A stretch of DNA of 64,000 nucleotides from NCBI GenBank assembly GCA_946699065.1, contig CAMPDV010000017.1, forward strand, positions 744,001-808,000, given 5' to 3'. The stretch comes from Loxodes magnus. Lineage: Eukaryota > Ciliophora > Karyorelictea > Loxodida > Loxodidae. A program made the translations under genes and the position numbers. Numbering within the stretch: the first letter of the stretch is position 1; every line of letters starts with the position of its first letter. Below are positions 56,937-64,000 of this stretch, in pieces. The notes beneath the pieces were generated by a model. It searched no databases. It was not told the origin of the DNA and saw nothing but the letters and a program-made list of their open reading frames with translations.

Positions 56937-57780
56937 TTCTAAGAAATAACAAAACTTTGAACAAAATATTTATACAGGAAAATTCTCTAAAAAATAAAAA
57001 AGCGAAATAATTAAAATGAGTGAAAGTGAGAAATATGATTGATATGACGAACATCAACCACTTAGAAATCCAGAATTAAAAAAACTTCCGATGTTAACTC
57101 AAATAGAAATATTATCTAAGTCATTAAAAGAGTTTATGTTCAAAAATAGATACCTTACTAGAAAAATTAGATAAATTAATAACTTCTTTGCTTGAGAAAC
57201 AATATTAATCATCATAAGAAATAGAAAACAAAATGGAACAAAGAATTCTTTAAATTAATAATAAATTCAGGTAACGCCATTTTCGTTTTAACAGAATTAA
57301 TCAGATCCTATGGAAATAGAAAATGCAGCCTCAAATTAAAATAAACAGTAAACGTTTATTTAAAATAAGTAGTAAATTTAAATTAAATAAGTGTTACAGG
57401 AATAATAGTTTAAAAGAAGAATAAAATGCTACGTGAGCAATAAATAACACCAATGAAAATATTGTTACTAACTAAGCAAAATTTAAAGAAAGAATCAATA
57501 AGATATTAAAAAAAATTATTTAGGATATATCTAAAATAAAGCGGAAAAATTTATAGAAAATTTTTTTAAAATTAAAATCTAATCCTTGGATATATAATTA
57601 GGAACGCTACATGCAAGACCAAAACTATTCCGAATATTAAAGGATGGTGCACTAATGAAGTGCTACATCACCTAACTAAGCCTAGTAGGAATTCATGACA
57701 AACTATTGGAGACAAGCTGATAGAATAGGTCAGATGGCTGACTACTAAGGCTTTAACAAAGTTTTTTAATTTTTAGCTTG
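56937..57780 (+). mobile_element. Degenerate ORF1-type retroelement L, right-arm copy
   Basis: Twin of 19915-20757. The ORF starts MSSKKQQNFEQN (ATG near 56932) and then MSESEKYDWYDEHQ. In this copy small changes near 57150 break the coiled-coil frame. The 3' hairpin is at 57642-57672 (GGATGGTGCAC..GTGCTACATCACC) with a second stem at about 57732-57747. Confidence 0.55.
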
Positions 57781-58256
57781 AATTTTAAGGAAAAAAAAAG
57801 TTTAGAGTAAATAAAGAACACTATTAGCATATTTATAAATATTAACCTAAAATTAAAAATAGATTGCTATTAGTTTATTTTAGTTATTTTAGTTATTTTA
57901 TTATATTAATAATTATTTACATTTAAGTATTATTTGTATTTATTATATTAATGTGCATTTAGAAGGATTAAAATAAATTAAGAACTATTATTTAAAATAT
58001 TTGATTCACTAAATAATTTGATGTATTAATATGCAAATATACATAACACTAAGAAAATATAATTTTATATATTAATTTATTAAATCTTAAAAAACCTTAA
58101 ATTTAAGCAAACTAAATAAAGGAAAATAATCTTTAATAAGTTTTTATAATTAAAATAGATATTATAGTAAGTTTATATTTAGTGCTTTAAATTTTATCTT
58201 TAATTTTAGTTAAAATTTAATTTCTTTATATAAAAAATATATAAATTCTAAAATTA
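57781..58256. other. AT-rich spacer within inverted arm
   Basis: Copy of 19426-19914; no gene. Confidence 0.5.
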
Positions 58257-59771
58257 TTATATTATCATCTTTTTTCTGAAATATAGGCCTGAAAGAACTC
58301 CTTTTTTATAGAGTGATAAGTCTCTAGCTGGAATATCTTTTGCTTCGAAAAGTTATAATTTAAATTCATTTTCATCTATAGTTGTAAGAAAAATCTCTTC
58401 AGTACCGCATAGCGCACTTCCTATTTAAAATTAAAATGCTAATATATATAACTGATGGGGGTAAATATCTACTACGTCAGGCTTAATGTTATGAGAAATT
58501 TTGCAATTTTTTCCACTTTAAATTCTTTTATAATCTTTTCTATTGTAAATGATATCTTTTTAATTAGCAAAAAGAACTGAATCTCCTCTTCAAATTTAAA
58601 CTTAACTTATCAATATGGAATCTTTTTCTGATACAGCAGGAAAAAATGAGAATCCATAAAACTAACATTCTTAACTTATTTAAAAGCAAATGTATCCTTT
58701 TTAATTTTTCACATTCCAAATGTTTTATCCTTCTATATTTTATATGCAAAAATAAATAATATTAGATGGAGTAACTTCTTCAATTTATTTCAGTTGCCTT
58801 ATTAAATCTTCATTTTCTATTGCTTCTTTAGAATTTTAAAAGCTCGAAAGATATTAGAAAAGCGCGAACAATAATTGATCAAAAATGAGATTTCCTCTAT
58901 CAGATAGTTATATCAAATCTTATTTTAAAAATAATAGATCATAAGCTCAAGGATCATTAAATTAAGTTTCTATAATATATTCTTCGATTGTTTTTTATTT
59001 AACCTCTTTTTTTATTTGATTAATAGATGAAGATGTATCTTCTAATTTTTTACTTTTTTCTATAGGATTTGTAAATTTTATTTGCTTCTTCTCATTCATC
59101 TTACAGTAATAATAGCTAAATAAACTATACAAATTCTCTTTAGTTTCTTCAATCTTAGATTATAAAATTGTAATTAGAATATTAGGAACGTAAAAGTTAA
59201 ATAATTGTTTTTGTAGTTAAACAGCTTATTTAAAGTATTTTATAAATTGTTACTTTTAGATATAACTTTCGCTTTAGTTTAAATTAGTTATATTTTATAT
59301 AAAATACTTGTAGTTGCTTCTTTCATTACTTTTTCTTAATTCATTTTCAGCTATAATCTACTTTAGGTTTAGTATTTTTAGCTATTTTACTTATTCTAAT
59401 TTGTTGAAGATTTGGTTTTAAGTTTCTTGTATTTTTCGTAGTGCTTAAGTCTTAGATTCTTAAAATGCTTCATATATAGTAATTCTTTATATCTATTTTA
59501 GTTTTAGAAAATCCTATTTCAGATTGTTATTTTATTAGCGAGATTAGAGTAATTAGAAAATCCTAGGATTAGTTTATAATTCTTTAACTTGCTATTTGAA
59601 CATATTATAATCAAAAGGACACATTAGTTGTTCTTAAAATTAATACTTATTGCAGCATTCAAAACATAAAACACATTAGCAATAAAGATCTTTAGGAATA
59701 TTACTTCCCAAATTAAAAGGTAAGAAGCAAAGATTGCAGGCAAGTTTAGTGTCTAATTTCTCTTTATCCAT
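58257..59771 (-). CDS. RING-finger protein, copy 2
   Basis: Mirror of the gene at 17911 with no indel anywhere (coordinates pair to the sum 77682). The start ATG is complementary to 59769-59771. The RING cysteines C12/C15/C31/C33/C36/C39/C51 and D54 are all conserved. A few substitutions, such as the change from CCATATTG to TCCATATTG in the C-terminal domain, alter single residues. The same uncertainty about the stop applies (in-frame UAA pair at about 58257-58262). Both copies appear intact, and near identity suggests recent duplication or gene conversion. Confidence 0.65.
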
Positions 59772-60476
59772 TTAATTTATAAATAGGCTTTAAACTAATA
59801 TTTGACTGATTATTTAATCCAAATTTAAATTATCATCAGAAAGTTTTTAATTTATTACCTTAGTTTGTAATAAATAAATCCAAAATTTTATAATTTAATT
59901 TTTACTTTTGATTATTCATAGAGAAACTATTAATACTCTGAGATGTTTTCCTTTTATTTTGATAGTAGATTTATCTTACTTAGTTTCTCTTTAAAGAATT
60001 GTAATTAAGTTATTATTATGGCAATGTTGATCATATTATATTAATTTATATAGTTAAAATATTATATAACTTTAGCTATATAATAAAAGTTTTAATAGGT
60101 GATTACTAAGTTATTTATACTTACATTATAAATAAATGAATATGAGATATTTAATTAATATAAATTATTATTTATTTCTATATTAATTTGCTATAATTCT
60201 CTTTATATTTATAATAAATAAAATACTAATATTACATAAAGTTCTATAAGATAAGTTTAATTTAAACTCTAATCTAATATTTATTGCTAAAGTAGAGTTT
60301 TCTATTTGTCTATTTTCTTTTTTATCTTTCTTCCTTATTATACAAATATACAAGCTAAGCATTTATAATTGCTTTGTAAATCAAATTAAAGTTTTCATTT
60401 TAATAGACTACTGAACATTCATTTTTATACTATTTTATAAAATCTTAAATCAACCTCTTTCCCTTTAAATTATTAC

Positions 60477-62535
60477 TCACCAATTAAAAATTAGCTTTGA
60501 AATATCAATTAGATAAATTAGTAGTAGCTATTTCTAAAGATTAAAGAAGCATAGTTACTTACGGAATATAAAGCTATTAATTAAATGCATTGACTTAGTG
60601 TTTCTTAATTTAAGATATTTACTAGTTACTTAATAAGAAATTTAAAAGTTAACTTTCTTAACTTTCCTAGTCTTCTACAAACTCATTATAATCAAGTTCT
60701 ACATCTTTTATTTTCTCTGAAATTTCGTTAAGAATCCTTATTCGTTTGAATCTTTAGTTCATCTCCTAAATCCAGCGATAGTTTACTCAAACATTATAAA
60801 TTTCTAAGCATTTTATATTTTTCCAGAAAAGATATTCTTGGCCATTTTAGTCTTCTAATTGAAAGGCACCTAAGGATATATTTTAGTTGTTATTTAGACA
60901 TAAATAGCTTAAATAACTACAATGTGAAATGATTTATTATACATCACTATTTCTTAATTTACAATTTACTAGACTAAGTTCTTTCATTTTCTTATAATTT
61001 ACTATCTATTAAATTCAATTTTCCTCATAACTTTAACTGCCAAACATTTCTAATTTATGTAGCTACTCACAATTTTCACCAATCATTTTGAATGTTTCTG
61101 CTTTTACTTCGCAAATGTATTGAAGCTTAATATGTAAAAGCTTTTTACAGCTTTAGAAAATTAATTGTAAGGTTTCATTATTTAGAAAGTTCATTCCTTC
61201 TATAAAAAGTTATTCGTAGTTCTGTCCATAATTCTTTATGCCCTCAACAGTTTAATTCTTAAGTTAATTTAAGGAAGAGATGTCTAGTTTTTTTAAATAA
61301 GGGCAGTTTTATAATAAAGCTATAAAATGCTCATCAGTAAAGTTCTTACAGTTTGATATCTTTATTTATTCCAATTTGCCATACTTTTAAGATCAAAAAC
61401 GGGATCAAGCTTCAGAGGAAATTGTTGCGTTTTCTATAGCTAAGCTTTATATATTTGAATTAGCAATTTTGAAGAAAGTTTGCTAAATGATTTATTGGGC
61501 TTACTTCAGATGTATCCTAACAAGATTTGGACAGTAATCTATGAATAGGTTAATTTATTCATTATTATTGATAGAAATTTCCTCTAATTGATGCTTCTTT
61601 AAGGCTAAATAACTCTTTATTTCTTCGTAATCAATTTTTTAACTTTCTATCTTCAATACTTTCAGTTGAAGATGCTAGCAATATTAAGTTAGAAAAGATC
61701 CTGTTATTTGATTTCCAAAGTTAAACTTCAATTCGATATATTCTAAATATGCTAGATTTTCTAGAAATTATAAGTTTATGTCAAATAATTCCATGTTATT
61801 GAGAGATAACTTTTTAAGGTTTGAGCACGTTGATAAGTTAGGAAGAGGTATGCTATTCCATACAGGTCAAAATGAGATTTATATTTCTTGAAGCTTTACT
61901 AAATTATTTCTTTTCTAAATTTTTTATTTTAGTCTAATGCATTGATTAAATATTTTCTATATTAGATCACATAAACTATTTGATAAGTAAGTAGCATCAA
62001 TAATTAAACTTTTAACATCAGAAATAACTAGTTATTTGAAGGTTCATTGTATCTTATTCTTTATATAGCTTTTATTTCCATTGTAGTTAAATATTTTACA
62101 TTTGGTGTACTAGAAATTTAATTAGTTAAGAAATTTGTTTACTTGCTGAAGCTTAATGAAGTCCTTATTCTTAAGATACTAGAATATTAATTGTAGAATA
62201 TATTTGTTCTGCCATAAATTCGCTTTTGTTATCTTACTAGCTGGAACTAATTCTTCTTATTCCTATTCTTTTCCTAGTAATTATTCTATATCTAGCAATC
62301 TTTTTTGAATTCCTTTGTTTTGACTATCTAAAGAAGTTCTCTATAATCATTCTTCTGTTAGTATGAGAAGTTTTTAAGATTGAGAAGAAGATCCTTATTA
62401 TGAAGAAACTAACTGCTAGCTTAATTGAGTATTTTACCTAGATTCGTTGTAGACATTTTTAGTTTCTTGCTACATTTTATCTTCTTGTTCCTATTATGAA
62501 TGCAAAGAAGCGGGAACTTATCTTAAGCTATGCAT
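60477..62535 (-). CDS. F-box / leucine-rich-repeat protein, copy 2
   Basis: 677 residues: exons 60559-62535 and 60477-60533 around a 25-nt intron, ending at UGA 60477-60479. Start ATG complementary to 62533-62535. It is identical in layout to copy 1 (F-box near residue 94, leucine-rich repeats after it) but lacks one ESQ unit near the C-terminus (9 bp, in frame). That length variation in a Glu-Ser-Gln repeat is the only indel in the coding part, which shows both copies are under frame constraint or only recently separated. Probable SCF-type ubiquitin-ligase subunit. Confidence 0.75.
60534..60558 (-). other. Predicted 25-nt intron in F-box gene copy 2
   Basis: Minus-strand GTAACT...TTTAG, two bases longer than in copy 1. 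An alternative donor GTAAGTAAC four bases upstream exists only in this copy. Confidence 0.5.
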
Positions 62536-62645
62536 TTAAATTTATTTTAATATTATTTTTACTTAGACTTATAATAGTTTTAATAACTAACCTTTACTAT
62601 CTTCTTCTTTAACTAATCAAATCATCTTTATAATACTCTATTCAA

Positions 62646-63493
62646 AAAAAATGTCGGACTTCAAAAAGGAACTTTTTAGCTCCTAAGAAATAGTAGGCTA
62701 CCATGTAGCGAAAATAGGAGGAGAAAAAACAGATTCAAAAAGTTGCACATGTAATAATGCCAACATCGATAAAAAATCCAGGAAGCAAGTGAAGTCAGCT
62801 TTGCATCAAGAGATTAAGGAATTCAATTCCTCTGGCTAGATGAGTATGGAATAATTCATCAAAGTAGCACTAAACCTCCAAGAAGAAGTCAGAAAGTTAG
62901 AAAAGAGAATGAGAAGCTGACAGAAAGATCCAGCACGGACTTCATGACACCTTAGACCTCAGAATGGCCAATTAAGAGAGGGAGATCGACTCTCTTTGGA
63001 ATTACTAACGAGAGTAATTCAGTTAGACGAATACCTAAGTGGCGAGGATATAAGCTAAAAATTCTTAGATTGAAATTTTTTTTTACAGAGTCAGAAGACA
63101 CAGATTTAACTAGAACAGAACGAAAAGATGAAGATTGAAAAAACTCCTCAAGAAATAAAGAAAGAATAAAAATTGATTAGGATTAAGAAACTAGACTATT
63201 ATTGTAAAGGTAAATATAATCTGTGGAAGAACTGTGCAGAATTTTGTAAAGTCAAGGAAAAATAATGTAAAAAACAAATCTAATAACGGATAAAGAGAAA
63301 AATTAGATCTGGTGAGTAGAGAATGGAGCGTTTACAGGTTGAAAATGGATTTGGATCCAGAATTAGAAATTTTAAGATAGAAATACAACAAGTCAAGAAT
63401 CTCGAGTGCTAGAGCTCGTAAAAACTAGACTCAAACTTCGAAATTTTTTTTAAGCGGTGATTTGTCGGACACCGCGAACATTTTAATAATATT
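62646..63493 (+). mobile_element. ORF1-only retroelement G, decayed, inserted in the right arm
   Basis: The 14-bp duplication AATAYTCTATTCAA lies at 62632-62645 and 63494-63507 with one mismatch. The left arm preserves the empty site at 15031-15044 (complement of the same 14 bp). It begins AAAAAAATGTCGGAC. It retains the HQEI/FN..GQMSMEQFIKVALNLQ block and coiled coil, but the knuckle is DYYCKGKYNLWKNC, with the first Cys and the His both lost. The 3' hairpin GCGGTG..CACCGC is at 63454-63475. The element sits exactly at the stop codon of the membrane-protein gene fragment. Confidence 0.9.
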
Positions 63494-63599
63494 AATATTC
63501 TATTCAATTAATATCATTATATTATTTAAACCTTATCTATCATATACAAAACTTGTTATAATAAGTATTTCTTAAGCAGTTCATTTATTTTATAATAAG

Positions 63600-63915
63600 A
63601 TAATTTAATTTAATTAAATAAGGAAGAGAAATCTTCAACTGAGATTGATTTAAACTCCGGTACCAGGAAATGCCCATATGCGAAGAACCGAGCAAGAAAT
63701 TTGGTTGGAGCCAAAAGAAACAATGAGATATTAAATAACGCTAATGATAAAAGATGCCAATGATTAAGATCGATTATGGTAATGTTCTCGGTCACACTCT
63801 ATAGACTAAAAAATCAAAAGGAAATGCTAGCTTTGGAGAAGACTACAATGAAGAAACTTTTTAACTTAAAAAAAATTTATTAACTGCGTGCGAATGAGGT
63901 GTTATGCTCTCTATA
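63600..63915 (+). mobile_element. Probable short SINE-like element S5
   Basis: GC-richer, non-coding block just outside the inverted arm. It ends with a hairpin-like motif CTGCGTGCGAATGAGGTG..GCTCTCTATAAT (about 63884-63916) related to those at 3229, 21236 and 54353. Flanks ATAATTTAATTT (about 63599) and ATAATTTGAATTT (about 63914) could be a target-site duplication with one extra base. A 61-residue minus-strand frame here has no support. Confidence 0.45.
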
Positions 63916-64000
63916 ATTTGAATTTTTTAATATACTAAGATAAATAATTGATAAATAGAGAAATTCATTATAATTTTAATTTATTAAAATTATATATCAT

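Larger units (their letters stand above)
56937..63579 (-). repeat. Inverted duplication, right arm (partner 14955-20757)
   Basis: Reverse-complement copy of the left arm carrying the same three features, plus element G inserted at 62646-63493. Its boundary at 56937 falls at the start codon of element L. The boundary at 63579 falls at CTTAAGCAG. Confidence 0.9.

Noticed and set aside
14955-63579. Giant DNA transposon with 5.8-kb inverted ends
   Set aside because: The arms contain ordinary duplicated genes. No transposase was recognised in the 36-kb spacer, and no target-site duplication was found outside the arms.
1-64000. Short standard-code ORFs of 60-113 codons on both strands
   Set aside because: With UAA, UAG and UGA all used as sense codons, these are fragments or shadows of longer genes and elements. 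None has a start, composition or conservation of its own.

Overview
The window comes from a very AT-rich ciliate-type nuclear genome with a heavily reassigned code. In every convincing gene UAA and UAG read as Gln, and UGA reads as Trp inside the gene (for example ..YNVW-VNYRW.. in a leucine-rich-repeat protein and CYYCKSSWHLWRQC in a zinc knuckle). UGA is also the terminator of the best gene models. This matches the karyorelict-type code (NCBI table 27, as in Loxodes) better than the Condylostoma code (table 28). I infer the group from the code, not from a marker gene. Because almost no codon is a fixed stop, open frames mean little here. I called genes from start codon, protein character, conservation between duplicate copies and a plausible UGA end. 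Introns look tiny: a 16-nt one is conserved in two paralogues and a 23/25-nt one in two others.

Two large duplications organise the window. (1) A direct, diverged segmental duplication pairs about 1-10150 with 28094-40410. Each copy carries a Cys-rich zinc-finger protein gene (copy 1 is cut by the window edge) and a large receptor-like membrane protein of about 1,320 residues; about 0.8 kb of copy 1 is inverted relative to copy 2. (2) A nearly identical inverted duplication has arms 14955-20757 and 56937-63579. Each arm carries an F-box/leucine-rich-repeat gene, a RING-finger gene and a retroelement copy. Single-copy genes include a small membrane protein (14111-15034), an orphan at 40768-41952, an orphan at 48226-49527, and a decayed TKL-type kinase-MORN pseudogene (45297-47980).

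The striking content is a dense population of short retroelements, about 0.75-1.05 kb each and at least 15 copies. They share one architecture: A-rich 5' end running into ATG; one Gln-rich ORF with a coiled coil and a CCHC zinc knuckle (C-x2-C-x4-H-x4-C); one or two 3' hairpins; an AT tail, often (TTTAA)n; and flanking target-site duplications of about 12-18 bp. No reverse transcriptase or endonuclease is visible in the window. They resemble 'ORF1-only' (HAL1-like) non-LTR elements moved in trans by an unseen LINE. Empty sites in the paralogous duplicated copies and an insertion inside the kinase-MORN gene fix several boundaries. Even shorter SINE-like elements (270-320 bp) have the same ends without the ORF. 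The rest is AT-rich spacer in which I see no gene, RNA gene or CRISPR array.
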